A model generated the notes under the pieces. The model saw nothing but the letters and a program-made list of their open reading frames with translations, did no database searches and was not told the DNA's origin. 64,000 nucleotides of DNA from Crossiella sp. CA-258035 (GTDB taxonomy: Bacteria; Actinomycetota; Actinomycetes; Mycobacteriales; Pseudonocardiaceae). The stretch covers positions 6,852,001 to 6,916,000 of the forward strand of contig NZ_CP116413.1 in NCBI RefSeq assembly GCF_030064675.1, written 5' to 3'. Shown one piece after another: positions 47,400 through 57,679 of the stretch (position 1 is its first letter; every line of letters begins with the position of its first letter). The position numbers and the translations under genes were made by a program.

Positions 47400-47990
47400 A
47401 TGCCCGGGACCAACTGGCCATATCCGCCACCGAACGGCTGGACCGCCGCCGATCTCGACCGGATCGGCGGCGACGGACTGTGCGGGGAGTTGGACGCGCT
47501 CCAGCACATCGAGCTGGTCGACGGTGAGCTGATCGTGATGGCACCGCGGACCGAGTTCCACCGCCGCGTCGTGGAACGCCTGCGGGACGAGCTCCAGCGG
47601 CAGGCGCCCCCGCACCTGGCCGCCACCCGCGAGATGGACGTGGTGCTCGGCCCCCGCCAGCGCCCCTGCCCCGACGTCTCCGTGGTCACCGCCACCGCCG
47701 CCCGCGACCTGGACCGCACCTTCTACCAGCCCGAAGACGTGCTGCTGGTGGTCGAGGTGGTGTCCAAGTCCTCGGAGATCAGGGACCGGGAGACCAAGCC
47801 CCGCCGCTACGCCGAGGCGGGCATCGCGCACTTCTGGCGGGTGGAGAACAACTCCGGCGCCCCGGTCGTCTACGTCTACGAGCTCGACCCGGCGAGCCGC
47901 TCCTACGCGCTGACCGGCATCTTCCACGACCGCCTGGAATGCCGCGTGCCCTTCCCCACTGACATCCGCCTGGACACCCTCGTTCGCTAG
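47400..47990 (+). CDS. Uma2 family (DUF820) endonuclease-like protein
   Basis: A 196-residue protein with the PD-(D/E)XK-like pattern of Uma2: HIELVDGELIVMAP, RPCPDVSVVT, LLVVEVVSKSSEIRDRETKPRRYAEAGIAHFW. Such proteins have a restriction-nuclease fold, but their targets are unknown. It starts 3 bp after the helicase stop and so may be translated by read-through of ribosomes. Confidence 0.88.
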   Translation: MPGTNWPYPPPNGWTAADLDRIGGDGLCGELDALQHIELVDGELIVMAPRTEFHRRVVERLRDELQRQAPPHLAATREMDVVLGPRQRPCPDVSVVTATAARDLDRTFYQPEDVLLVVEVVSKSSEIRDRETKPRRYAEAGIAHFWRVENNSGAPVVYVYELDPASRSYALTGIFHDRLECRVPFPTDIRLDTLVR

Positions 47991-48000
47991 CTCACACTCC

Positions 48001-48035
48001 TTGGACACTCAGTCCAGCGGTTGTACATTTCGTCC
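48001..48035 (+). promoter_or_regulatory. Promoter of the ridA operon, possibly leaderless
   Basis: TTGGAC (48001-48006) and TGTACA (48022-48027) resemble -35 and -10 elements at a short 15-bp spacing. Transcription would start close to the ATG at 48036, and no ribosome site is visible, so the mRNA may be leaderless. TGGAC/GTCCA (48002-48006 and 48012-48016) forms a small inverted repeat over the promoter. Confidence 0.4.
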
Positions 48036-48386
48036 ATGACCGACGAGCACCCGTACTCCACCGCCTTCCGCAGCGGCGACCTGGTAGCCGTCTCCGGCCG
48101 CCTCGGCGTCACCGAACCGGGCGTCCTGACCCCCGGCGGCTTCCCCGCCGAATGCGCCCAAGCCTTCGCCAACCTCGCCGAAGCCCTGGCCGGGGCGGGC
48201 GCACAGCGGAGCGACGTAGTACAGGTGACCGCCTACCTCACCGACATCGGTGACCGGGACCGGCTCAACGCCGCCTTCGCCGCGTTCTTCGCCGAGCCGC
48301 GGCCCGCGCGCACCTGTGTCGGCGTGGCCAGCCTGCCCTACGGCGCCTGCGTGGAGATCGACGCACTCGCCAGGGTGGTCGGCTGA
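48036..48386 (+). CDS. RidA family enamine/imine deaminase
   Basis: A 116-residue YjgF/RidA-like protein with the family core VVQVTAYLTDIGDRDRLNAAF and a C-terminal PARTCVGVASLPYGACVEIDALA. RidA proteins hydrolyse reactive 2-aminoacrylate and 2-iminobutyrate released by PLP dehydratases. The dehydratase two genes on makes exactly this kind of product. ATG at 48036. It overlaps the next gene by one base (TGATG). Confidence 0.92.
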   Translation: MTDEHPYSTAFRSGDLVAVSGRLGVTEPGVLTPGGFPAECAQAFANLAEALAGAGAQRSDVVQVTAYLTDIGDRDRLNAAFAAFFAEPRPARTCVGVASLPYGACVEIDALARVVG

Positions 48387-49024
48387 TGGCGGAGCGGGAC
48401 GCCATCCTGGCGGCGCTGCGGCCGGTGGCCGACGGGATCGTGGCCACCTTCGGCGCGTGTTGCGAGGTGGTGGTGCACGACTTCCGGCGGCCGGCGAACT
48501 CGGTGGTGGCCATCGCGGGCGCGGTGACCGGGCGCGGGGTGGGCGGGGCGATGAGCGAGATCGGCATGGGACTGCTGGCCAGGGGCGATGACGCGGAGGA
48601 CCAGCTCAACTACATCACCCGCACGCCGGAGGGAAAGATGGTCAAGTCCTCCACGATGTTGTTGCGGGACAGCGACAACACCGTCTTCGGCGCGCTGTGC
48701 GTGAACCTCGACCTCACCGGGCTCACCCAGGCCCAGCAGCTGCTCGGCGGGCTCGCCGGGGTGGACAACCCGCTGCCCGCGCCGACCACCACCTTCGGCG
48801 ACGACATCGACGCCGTGATCGACTCCATTGTGGACAGACGCCAGCTGGCCGATCCGCGCCCCTGGGCCGAACTGGGCCGGGACGAGCGACTCGCGCTGTT
48901 CCAGGACCTCAACGAGCAGGGTGTGTTCGCGGTGCGCCGCGCGGTGCCCAGGGTCGCCTCCCGCCTGGGCATCTCCCGGGCCTCGGCCTACAGCTACCTC
49001 GCCCAGATCAAGGAGAACTCATGA
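48386..49024 (+). CDS. YheO/DauR-type transcriptional regulator
   Basis: A 212-residue regulator with an N-terminal PAS-like YheO domain (CCEVVVHDFRRPANSVVAIAG, VFGALCVNLDLTGL) and a C-terminal helix-turn-helix (GVFAVRRAVPRVASRLGISRASAYSYL). It sits between ridA and the dehydratase gene, overlapping both, and probably senses an amino acid or its keto product to control this operon. It carries the variant motif TCCATTGTGGAC (48824-48835). Confidence 0.9.
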   Translation: MAERDAILAALRPVADGIVATFGACCEVVVHDFRRPANSVVAIAGAVTGRGVGGAMSEIGMGLLARGDDAEDQLNYITRTPEGKMVKSSTMLLRDSDNTVFGALCVNLDLTGLTQAQQLLGGLAGVDNPLPAPTTTFGDDIDAVIDSIVDRRQLADPRPWAELGRDERLALFQDLNEQGVFAVRRAVPRVASRLGISRASAYSYLAQIKENS

Positions 49025-49977
49025 CCGCCCTCCCGGTGACCCTGGCCGACGTGCGGGAGGCCGCCGCCCGGCTGGCCGGGGTGGCGCACCGCACCCCGGT
49101 ACTGCACTCCCGCCAGCTCGACGACCTCGTCGGCGCGCGGGTGCACCTCAAGTGCGAGAACTTCCAGCGGATCGGCGCGTTCAAGTTCCGCGGCGCCTAC
49201 AACGCGGTCTCCCGGCTCTCCGAAGCCCAGCTGCGCAAAGGCATCGCGGCATATTCCTCCGGCAACCACGCCCAGGCCGTGGCGCTGGCCGCGCGGGAAC
49301 TGGGCAGCAGCGCGGTGATCCTGGTGCCGGCGGACACGCCACAGTCCAAAAAGGACGCGACCACGGGCTACGGCGCGGAGCTGGTCACCTACGACCGCTA
49401 CACCGGCGACCGGGTCGCCATCGGCAACAAGCTCGCCGCCGACCGGGGTCTCGCGCTGATCCCGCCGTACGAGCACCCGCACGTGATCGCCGGCCAGGGC
49501 ACCGCCGCGCTCGAGCTCCTGGCCGAGGTCGACGACCTGGACACCGTGCTCACCCCGGTCGGCGGCGGCGGACTGATCGCCGGCTCGGCCACCGCGGCCA
49601 AGGGCCTCTCCCCCGGCATCCGCGTCGTCGGCGTGGAACCCGAGGCAGGCGACGACACCCGCCGCTCGCTGCTGGCCGGCGAACGGGTCGCGGTCCCGGT
49701 GCCGCGCACCATCGCCGACGGCCAGGCCGCGGAGATCCCCGGCGAGCTGACCTTCGCCATCAACCGGCGCCTGGTGGACGAGGTGGTGCTGGTCAGCGAC
49801 GAGGAGATCCGGGCGGCCATGCGCTTCGCCTTCGAGCGGCTCAAGATCGTGCTGGAGCCCAGCGGCGCGACCCCGCTGGCCGCGCTGATGACCGGCAAGC
49901 TGCCCACCGGCGGCCGGGTCGGCGCGATCCTCTCCGGCGGCAACATCTCCCCCGAAAGGTTCGCCGAGCTGATCTAG
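49021..49977 (+). CDS. Threonine/serine dehydratase
   Basis: A 318-residue fold type II PLP enzyme with the Schiff-base lysine K55 in IGAFKFRGAYNA, the SSGNHAQAVALAA phosphate/substrate loop and the glycine loop GGGGLIAG. There is no C-terminal ACT-like regulatory domain, so it is a catabolic-type dehydratase producing 2-oxobutyrate or pyruvate, or a serine racemase/hydroxyaspartate dehydratase relative. The ATG overlaps the regulator stop. The stop overlaps the convergent permease gene by 4 bp. Confidence 0.9.
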   Translation: MTALPVTLADVREAAARLAGVAHRTPVLHSRQLDDLVGARVHLKCENFQRIGAFKFRGAYNAVSRLSEAQLRKGIAAYSSGNHAQAVALAARELGSSAVILVPADTPQSKKDATTGYGAELVTYDRYTGDRVAIGNKLAADRGLALIPPYEHPHVIAGQGTAALELLAEVDDLDTVLTPVGGGGLIAGSATAAKGLSPGIRVVGVEPEAGDDTRRSLLAGERVAVPVPRTIADGQAAEIPGELTFAINRRLVDEVVLVSDEEIRAAMRFAFERLKIVLEPSGATPLAALMTGKLPTGGRVGAILSGGNISPERFAELI

Positions 49978-52721
49978 GTGTGCCTGCGGTCGATCCGCAC
50001 CCGGCGGCGCACGCAGGCCAGTGCCACCAGGGCGGCGATCGCGGGCACCACCACCAGCACGAACCCGATCACCGGCCAGGGCAGCACCAGCTCGTACGGC
50101 AGCGCCACCGGACCGTCCCGCCACATCCGGCGCGCGCCCTGGGCGGAGACCACCGCCGCGGGCAGGATGCCGACCAGCACACCGAGCACGCTGCCCAGGC
50201 CGGAGATGACCAGTGACTGGGTCACCGCCAGCGCCCGCCGGGTGCGCAGCGAGGCACCGACGGTGGCCAGCATGACCGAGTGCCGCCGGGTGTCGATCAG
50301 CGAGAGCACGGTGGCGGTCACCGCGGCCGTGGTGCTCAGCAGCGCGGTGCAGGCCAGCAACAGCAGCGCGAACAGCGCCGCCTCCCTGGTCGCGCCGCGC
50401 TCCACGTAGCCGCTGAGCCCGAAGGCGCGCACCACCTCGCCGATCCGGTCCTGCTCGAACCGGCTCAGCCGCCGGCCCAGCTCGATGTCCAGGCCGCGCA
50501 GGCTCAGCGCCACCCCGGTCCGCGCCGCGGTCTCCGGCGGCAGCACCACCAGCGTGGAGCCGACCTCGCTGGGCACGGCCAGCGCGGGCAGGGCGAGATC
50601 ATGGCTGCCCCGCGGGGTGTTCAGCACCAGCCGGACCATCCCGTCCTGGACGTACCTCGCGTCCAGCACCACCGCCTCGCCTCGGGCCAGCGCGGCCGCC
50701 GCGGCCGGGTCGGTGACCCCGCTGACCCGGCGCAGCAGCTCGGCCTCGCCCACCAGCACGGTGCCCAGCAGCCGCCGGTGGTGCACGCAGTCCGGTCCGC
50801 CCGGCGGCAGCCACTGCTCCCTGGTGGTCCACTCCGGCCCGCACCCGGCGGCCGGGGACATGGCCACCTCCACCGTGTGCGGGCAACCGCCGCCGCCACA
50901 CCGGTCCCAGGTCCCCGGCAGCGCGGTGACCTCGGCGAAGGACCGCGCGGGCAGCGCCTCGCCCAGGGTGCGCCGCAGCGCGTCCCACCCGGGCGGGCGG
51001 GTGGCCGCGTCGGGCGCCAGGACCGCGGCGTGCCGGTCCGGCAGGGTCGGCCAGTAGCGGCCGGAGGTGTAGGCGTTGCGGGTGACGTCCAGGGTGGCCA
51101 GCGCGATGGTGCCGATCACCACCGCCATCACCGCGGCGATGGCCGGCGCGCTGCGCGCCCGGTGCCTGCCCAGCTCGCGCAGCGCGATCCGCACGCTCAC
51201 CGGCAGCGCGGGCGCGAGCGCGGCGATCCCGCCGACCAGCGCGGGGAAGCAGACGAACAGGCCGACGCTGACCAGCACCGTGGCCACCGGCACCAGGGCG
51301 CGCCAGTCCAGCGCGAAGGCCGCCGCCGCGGCCACCGCCAGCCCGGTGAGCACCAGCGCCAGGCCCAGCACCGGGGTCACCCTGGACGGCCGCCGCTCGC
51401 TGCGCCGGTCGGCCAGCAGCTGCCCGGGCCTGGTCCGGCCGGCCCGCACCGCGGGCACCACCGCCGCGGCCAGCCCGGCGAAGACGCCCAGCGCGAACGG
51501 CAGCACCAGGTCGTCCAGGCCCACCTGGAACCGCCAGATCCGCGGCAGGTCGAACCGGTGGAACAGCTCGATCAGCACCCCGGCCGCCACCGTGCCGACC
51601 ACGCTGCCCAGCACCGCGCCGCCCAGCCCGAGCAGCAGGCCCCACAGCAGCAGCAACAGCACCAGGTGCCCGCCGCTGGCTCCGTTGGCGGCCAGCGCGC
51701 CCAGCTGCCGCCGCCCCAGCCGGATGCCGACGGCGAACATCGCCCCGCCCAGCAGCACCACCTGCACCACCGCGATCCAGACCAGCAGCATGCCCAGCCG
51801 CTCGCCGGTGGACTCGCTGCGGTCCTGTCCGCCGGTCAGGTCGTCGATGAGCAGGTCGTGGAAGCTGCGGTAGGCCTCGGTGGGATCGCCGGGCAGCGGC
51901 ACCCGCTCCGGCGGCGGCGGCTCGGTCACCGCGCCCCTGGAGTACACCGCCAGCCCGTGCTCGTTCGCCGCCAGCACCCCCGGCCAGTCGAAGTCCTTGT
52001 CCACCAACCACATCCGGCCGCCGAGCCGGGGCAGCTCGCTGGGCGGCAGGCGCGCGGCCAGCTGCTCGTAGAGCGCGCCGGGCTGGGCGTAGAGCACCAG
52101 CTCGCCGTGGTCCCTGGCCGGCCGGGCCACCCCCACCACCAGGAAGGCGCGTCCGGCCTCGGGCACCGAGACGGTGGCGCCGAGCTCGATCCCGGCCGCG
52201 CGCAGGAACTCCGGCGAGGCGGCGAGCTCATCCGGGCCCTTCGGCGCGCGGCCGCGCACCTGCTCGGTGATGCCGCGGGCCAACGGATGCGGGTAGTCCA
52301 GCTCCTGGAACTGGGCGCTGAGCCGGCTCTGCCCGGCCTGCGCGGTCAGCAGCGAGCGGGTCATGGTCAGCGCGGTCGCGCCCGGCGGCAGCTCCGGCCG
52401 GGTCGCGTGCCGGTGCGCGGGGGCGCCCTCCCCCGGCGGCGCGGGCCGCACCTGGGAGCCGTCCAGGTTCTGCAGGATCGGCACGTCGCCGTAGCCGGCG
52501 TCGGTCAGCCTGGCCCCGGCCTGGCCGATGGTCTGTTCGATGGTGCGGCGCGGGGTGGTGCGCTGGGCGTCCGAGAGCACGTCGCTGAGCAGGGTCGCGG
52601 CCACCGGCACCGAGATCATCACCGCCAGCGCCAGGCTCGCGCCCCTGGTCACGCTGATCCAGCGGAGCACCAGCCGCAGCACCGCCCGCACGGCGGGCCG
52701 GCAGAACACGCCGCGCCGCAT
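49974..52721 (-). CDS. FtsX-like ABC transporter permease
   Basis: A 915-residue permease with the MacB/FtsX plan: an N-terminal helix (SLALAVMISVPVAATLL), a large extracytoplasmic domain (about 55-320), a helix cluster about 325-520, a second extracytoplasmic domain (about 560-790), and a last helix cluster. A Cys-rich patch (WDRCGGGGCPHT) lies in the second outer domain. Such permeases need a separate ATPase, which is absent from this locus. It lies downstream of the PadR gene on the same strand. Confidence 0.88.
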   Translation of the reverse strand: MRRGVFCRPAVRAVLRLVLRWISVTRGASLALAVMISVPVAATLLSDVLSDAQRTTPRRTIEQTIGQAGARLTDAGYGDVPILQNLDGSQVRPAPPGEGAPAHRHATRPELPPGATALTMTRSLLTAQAGQSRLSAQFQELDYPHPLARGITEQVRGRAPKGPDELAASPEFLRAAGIELGATVSVPEAGRAFLVVGVARPARDHGELVLYAQPGALYEQLAARLPPSELPRLGGRMWLVDKDFDWPGVLAANEHGLAVYSRGAVTEPPPPERVPLPGDPTEAYRSFHDLLIDDLTGGQDRSESTGERLGMLLVWIAVVQVVLLGGAMFAVGIRLGRRQLGALAANGASGGHLVLLLLLWGLLLGLGGAVLGSVVGTVAAGVLIELFHRFDLPRIWRFQVGLDDLVLPFALGVFAGLAAAVVPAVRAGRTRPGQLLADRRSERRPSRVTPVLGLALVLTGLAVAAAAAFALDWRALVPVATVLVSVGLFVCFPALVGGIAALAPALPVSVRIALRELGRHRARSAPAIAAVMAVVIGTIALATLDVTRNAYTSGRYWPTLPDRHAAVLAPDAATRPPGWDALRRTLGEALPARSFAEVTALPGTWDRCGGGGCPHTVEVAMSPAAGCGPEWTTREQWLPPGGPDCVHHRRLLGTVLVGEAELLRRVSGVTDPAAAAALARGEAVVLDARYVQDGMVRLVLNTPRGSHDLALPALAVPSEVGSTLVVLPPETAARTGVALSLRGLDIELGRRLSRFEQDRIGEVVRAFGLSGYVERGATREAALFALLLLACTALLSTTAAVTATVLSLIDTRRHSVMLATVGASLRTRRALAVTQSLVISGLGSVLGVLVGILPAAVVSAQGARRMWRDGPVALPYELVLPWPVIGFVLVVVPAIAALVALACVRRRVRIDRRHT

Positions 52722-52789
52722 CGACCGTCCCTCCAGGACCGGGTTCCCGCTGTCGTCAGCGGCAGTCTTCCCGGCGGGGACGGCTCAGG

Positions 52790-53380
52790 TCATCCTCCGA
52801 CTCGCCCGGGTTCGGCCTGTTCGGCCACCGGCGCGGCGTTCTGGTCCCGCCCGGACTCCTCGGTCTGGGCGCGGCGGGCCAGGCGCTGTTCGCACTGCTC
52901 CAGCCAGCGCACCTCGGCCTCGGCCTGGAACACCAGCGAGTCCAGCACCAGCAGCCAGGCCAGGTCCTCATCGGCGGAGGCCTGCGCCTTGAGCCGGGTG
53001 TAGTTCTGCAGCACCCGCAGCGTGTGCAGCCGCTGCACCCGGACGATGCCGCGCGCGTCCACCCCGGGCAGCGCGGCCGCCAGGGCGATCTTGATGGCCA
53101 GCTCGTCCCGCGCGGGCGCGCCGCGGTCCACCGGGGACTGCAGCCAGCGCTGCACCTCGCCCCGGCCGCCGTGGGTCAGCCGGTAGTAGATGTGGCCCTC
53201 GGCGTCCTGCCCGGCCGGTTCGACCAGGTCGTCGCGTTCGAGCCGTCCCAGCGTGGTGTAGACCTGCCCGATGTTGAGCGGCCAGGTCGACCCGGTGCGC
53301 GACTCGAACTCGGCGCGCAGCTGGAAGCCGTACTTGGGCCCCTGCTGTAACAGGGCCAACAGGGCCTGGCGGATTGACAT
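52790..53380 (-). CDS. PadR family transcriptional regulator
   Basis: A 196-residue regulator with a winged helix (LLALLQQGPKYGFQLRAEFE, NIGQVYTTLGRLERDDLV) and the helical dimer domain of PadR proteins (HTLRVLQNYTRLK), then a charged tail. ATG start at 53380. In the common actinobacterial arrangement PadR is followed by an ABC ATPase and a permease; here the permease follows after 68 bp without the ATPase. Confidence 0.92.
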   Translation of the reverse strand: MSIRQALLALLQQGPKYGFQLRAEFESRTGSTWPLNIGQVYTTLGRLERDDLVEPAGQDAEGHIYYRLTHGGRGEVQRWLQSPVDRGAPARDELAIKIALAAALPGVDARGIVRVQRLHTLRVLQNYTRLKAQASADEDLAWLLVLDSLVFQAEAEVRWLEQCEQRLARRAQTEESGRDQNAAPVAEQAEPGRVGG

Positions 53381-53493
53381 GACCCCGTAGGTACCATCTC
53401 CGACCGCGCTTGTCGCCCCTCCTGTCGAATCTGGTTTGGACCAGTTGCCGGTCCACCCAGCGGCACAAGCAGGCCGAATTGAAAATTCAAAAG

Positions 53494-53523
53494 AGCATAC
53501 AGTGCCACTATATCGAGTATGCT
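53494..53523. promoter_or_regulatory. Inverted repeat in the AT-rich padR/luxR-type divergent region
   Basis: AGCATAC (53494-53500) and GTATGCT (53517-53523) are perfect 7-bp arms. The smaller TTGAAAATTCAA lies at 53479-53490. This 188-bp region is markedly AT-richer than the genome around it and could hold PadR or LuxR-type operator sites. Confidence 0.45.
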
Positions 53524-53568
53524 AGTCTGCGAAACCCCTGGCGCCGCCCCTGCGTTCCCGAGGTTTCC

Positions 53569-54219
53569 ATGGCCGTCCAAGCAGATGTCCGGGTATTCGT
53601 CATTGATCCGCAGCCCATTGTCATCGCCACCCTGCGCACCGTGTTCGCCGGCACCGGCGACATCGCCCAGGTGGGCGGCGCCACCTCGTGGCGTACCGCG
53701 TATCCCCAGTTCAGCCGGTGTCCTCCGGATGTCGTACTCCTGGAGCTGGCCACCACGCTGGACGACGGCCTCGAACTGATCCGGCACTTCCGCGAATACC
53801 ACCCCGGCACCGAGGTCCTGGTGTTCAGCGCCGAAGGACGCCGGGTGCTGTGCGCATTACGCGCGGGCGCCCGCGGTTTTCTGCTGAAATCGACCGGCCG
53901 GGTCCAGCTCATCGAGGCGGTGCGCCGGGCGCGCGCCGGGATCGCCACCGTGTCACCAGAACTGCTGTGCCAACTGGTGGCCGAGGTTCAGCAGGACGGC
54001 AGCAGGCCAAAACTGTCGGCCCGTGAACTGGAAGTGCTCCGGCTGGTCGCCGCGGGCCACCGCAACACCGACATCGCCCGCGACCTGTTCGTCACCGAGG
54101 CCACCGTGAAGAGCCACCTGCAACGGCTCTTCACCAAGCTCAAGGTCAACGACCGGGCCGGGGCGGTGCGGGCCGCGACGGCCGCCGGACTGCTCTGTGC
54201 AGGAGGACTGAATCGCTAG
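53569..54219 (+). CDS. NarL/LuxR-type regulator with an atypical receiver domain
   Basis: A 216-residue protein. The N-terminal receiver-like domain (about 5-120) keeps the fold (VFVIDPQPIVIATLR, GARGFLLKST) but has Glu59 in VVLLELA where the phosphoacceptor Asp is expected, and only one acid (D13) in the usual Asp pair. The C-terminal LuxR helix-turn-helix is intact (LSARELEVLRLVAAGHRNTDIA, TVKSHLQRLFTKL). No histidine kinase is adjacent. It is probably phosphorylation-independent. The ATG at 53569 gives the normal length for the family. Confidence 0.9.
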   Translation: MAVQADVRVFVIDPQPIVIATLRTVFAGTGDIAQVGGATSWRTAYPQFSRCPPDVVLLELATTLDDGLELIRHFREYHPGTEVLVFSAEGRRVLCALRAGARGFLLKSTGRVQLIEAVRRARAGIATVSPELLCQLVAEVQQDGSRPKLSARELEVLRLVAAGHRNTDIARDLFVTEATVKSHLQRLFTKLKVNDRAGAVRAATAAGLLCAGGLNR

Positions 54220-54302
54220 TTCAGTAATCGTCGATGGACGCATGCGCACGCGCGCACCCAGACTCAGGCATCGCGTAACCGCTAGTTGTCTGGAGATGCC
54301 TG

Positions 54303-55334
54303 GTGAAAGCACTGATCAAGGCGAAGGACGAGCCCGGCCTGTGGCTGGAGGACGTCCCGATGCCCGCCGTCGGCGCCGACGACGTGCTGGTGCGGGTGCG
54401 CCGCACCGGCATCTGCGGCACCGACCTGCACATCCAGGACTGGGACGACTGGGCCCGGCGCAACGTGCCGGTGCCGCTGGTCACCGGGCACGAGTTCGTC
54501 GGCGAGGTGGTCGAGGTCGGCTCGGCGGTGCGCGAGGTCGCGGTCGGCGACCTGGTCAGCGGCGAGGGCCACCTGGTCTGCGGCAAGTGCCGCAACTGCC
54601 TGGCCGGGCGGCGGCACCTGTGCGCCCGCACCAAGGGCCTGGGCGTGCACCACAACGGGGCCTTCGCCGAGTACGTGGCGCTGCCGGCCAGCAACGCCTG
54701 GGTGCACCGCAACCCGGTGGACCTGGACGTGGCCGCGATCTTCGACCCGTTCGGCAACGCGGTGCACTCCGCGCTCAGCTTCCCGATCATGAACGAGGAC
54801 GTGCTGATCACCGGCGCGGGCCCGATCGGCGTGATGGCCGCCGCGGTGGCCAAGCACGCCGGCGCCCGGCACGTGGTGATCACCGACGTCAGCCCGTACC
54901 GGCTGGCGCTGGCCGAGCAGGTCGGCGTCTCGCTGGCGCTGGACGTCAGCAAGCACACCATCGCCGACGCGCAGCGCCGGCTCGGCCTGCGCGAGGGCTT
55001 CGACGTCGGGCTGGAGATGTCCGGGCAGCCCTCCGCGCTGCGCGAGATGATCGCGAACATGACCCACGGCGGCCGGATCGCGATGCTCGGCCTGCCCAGC
55101 AAGGAGATCCCGGTGGACTTCTCCACCGTGGTGCTCAACATGCTCACCATCAAGGGCATCTACGGCCGGGAGATGTTCGAGACCTGGTACTCGATGTCGG
55201 TGCTGCTGGAAGGCGGCCTCGACCTCAGCCCGGTGATCACCCACCGGTTCGGCCACGAGGACTTCGAGGAGGCCTTCGCCACCGCCCGCGAGGGGCGCTG
55301 CGGCAAGGTCATCCTCGACTGGACCACGAACTGA
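54303..55334 (+). CDS. tdh: L-threonine 3-dehydrogenase
   Basis: A 343-residue zinc alcohol dehydrogenase-fold enzyme oxidising threonine to 2-amino-3-ketobutyrate with NAD. Catalytic zinc ligands are C38 (GICGTDLH), H63 and E64 (TGHEFVG). The structural zinc Cys are 93, 96, 99 and 107. The NAD site is [23 protein letters not shown] start at 54303 after a GGAGAT ribosome site. kbl follows 28 bp downstream. Confidence 0.95.
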   Translation: MKALIKAKDEPGLWLEDVPMPAVGADDVLVRVRRTGICGTDLHIQDWDDWARRNVPVPLVTGHEFVGEVVEVGSAVREVAVGDLVSGEGHLVCGKCRNCLAGRRHLCARTKGLGVHHNGAFAEYVALPASNAWVHRNPVDLDVAAIFDPFGNAVHSALSFPIMNEDVLITGAGPIGVMAAAVAKHAGARHVVITDVSPYRLALAEQVGVSLALDVSKHTIADAQRRLGLREGFDVGLEMSGQPSALREMIANMTHGGRIAMLGLPSKEIPVDFSTVVLNMLTIKGIYGREMFETWYSMSVLLEGGLDLSPVITHRFGHEDFEEAFATAREGRCGKVILDWTTN

Positions 55335-55362
55335 GCACCGACCCAGCACGGAAAGGGACCTG

Positions 55363-56547
<1,185 letters not shown>

Positions 56548-56596
56548 GTAATCAGTTCAGAATGAGCTGGCGTGTCGGCTTTGCCGGTGCTGCAAG

Positions 56597-56930
56597 GTGT
56601 TCCGGGATCAGCGCGTGCGTGAGGAGGTCCTGACCGATGAGCTGTGGGCTCGGCTTGAGCCGCTGATCCCGGTACGCCCGAGGCGCTTCCGTCATCCCGG
56701 TCGCAGACGTGCCGATGACCGGACGGCGTTGGAGGGCATCCTGTACGTGGTGCGCACCGGCATCGGGTGGAACCGATTGCCCACCGGCCTGTTCGGCGCC
56801 TCGCGCGCGAGGTGTTGGCGGCGACTGACCGGGTGGCATGAGGTCGGGGTGTGGCAGGAGTTGCACGAGCGGCTGCTCGCCGAGTTGCGGGCGGCAGGGC
56901 TGGTGGACCTGTCCGCTATCTGGTGCCGCA
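56597..56930 (+). pseudogene. IS5-type transposase, N-terminal fragment
   Basis: Residues VLTDELWARLEPLIPVRPRR, ALEGILYVVRTGIGWNRLP and CWRRLTGWHEVGVWQELHERLLAELRAAGLVDL are the start of an IS5-family DDE transposase. Similarity stops near 56930, where the sequence switches to the reverse complement of an integrase-type gene. The DDE catalytic region is missing. Confidence 0.85.
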
Positions 56931-57036
56931 GGGCCAGAATCTCCGCGTCCTTGTCCCTCAGGGGTAACAAGCGCAGCAGCGCGAAGCATCGGTCACGGTC
57001 AGGTACGCCAGTCGGAGCAGCACAGCCAGTCATCAT
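56920..57036 (-). pseudogene. Integrase-core transposase, N-terminal fragment
   Basis: On the minus strand LLRLLPLRDKDAEILALRHQ matches the start of actinobacterial integrase-core (rve) transposases of the IS3/IS481 type. It is cut at the IS5 junction, so only about 40 residues remain. Confidence 0.65.
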
Positions 57037-57207
57037 GCTGCGTCAGTCGCCGAAGCTGTGGATCACGAGCACGCTACGGGCTATCCGAGTCCCTTTGCCC
57101 TGCTCACGCTTCTCACCTGCATGGATGCGGCTATCGGCAGGCGCAACGCCGGGGCGCGGCGCGTCACGGCGAGTTTGGGGAAGTGCGCGGCGAGGAACCT
57201 CGCACCC

Positions 57208-57639
57208 ATGGGGAACTTGTCGTCCCGGCGTCCGCCGGCGTGGTTGTTCGGGTTGGTCGGCGCGATCGTGATCGGGGGCTTCGCTTGGGCGACCTATCAG
57301 GTGTGGAGCAACGACCAAGCGTTGGCCGAGCGTGGCCAGCGGGCGATGGCCACGGTGGTGGACACGGACAAGCGCGACGAAGTGGAGTTCCGCACCCAGG
57401 ACGGCAGGCAGGTGCGGGCGTTGATCGGGCAGCGGCTGTCCGGTACCGCGGTCGCGGTGGGGGAGGAGATCGAGATCGTCTACGACCCCGCCGACCCGAC
57501 GTCGGATGTCGACGACGCGCGAGCGACCGGCGACCGGTCCTTCGCCTACCTGATGTCGGCCATCACGATCCTCGCCGCAGCGGTCATTCCCGCGGTGACC
57601 TGGCATCTCGCCCGGATGTCGAGGACAAAGGTCCGATAA
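57208..57639 (+). CDS. Small membrane protein, DUF3592-like
   Basis: A 143-residue protein with a membrane helix at about 10-29 (PAWLFGLVGAIVIGGFAWAT), a soluble domain with ATVVDTDKRDEVEFRTQDGR and EIEIVYDPADPT, and a second helix at about 111-132. This is the DUF3592 organisation; function is unknown. The ATG at 57208 is 12 nt after an AGGA site, while in-frame sequence upstream looks non-coding. It appears intact although trapped between transposase fragments, so it is likely cargo carried by, or stranded among, mobile elements. Confidence 0.65.
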   Translation: MGNLSSRRPPAWLFGLVGAIVIGGFAWATYQVWSNDQALAERGQRAMATVVDTDKRDEVEFRTQDGRQVRALIGQRLSGTAVAVGEEIEIVYDPADPTSDVDDARATGDRSFAYLMSAITILAAAVIPAVTWHLARMSRTKVR

Positions 57640-57679
57640 CCCTTCCGCCCTGTGCCACTCGAAAAGTCATCGCTGCTGG

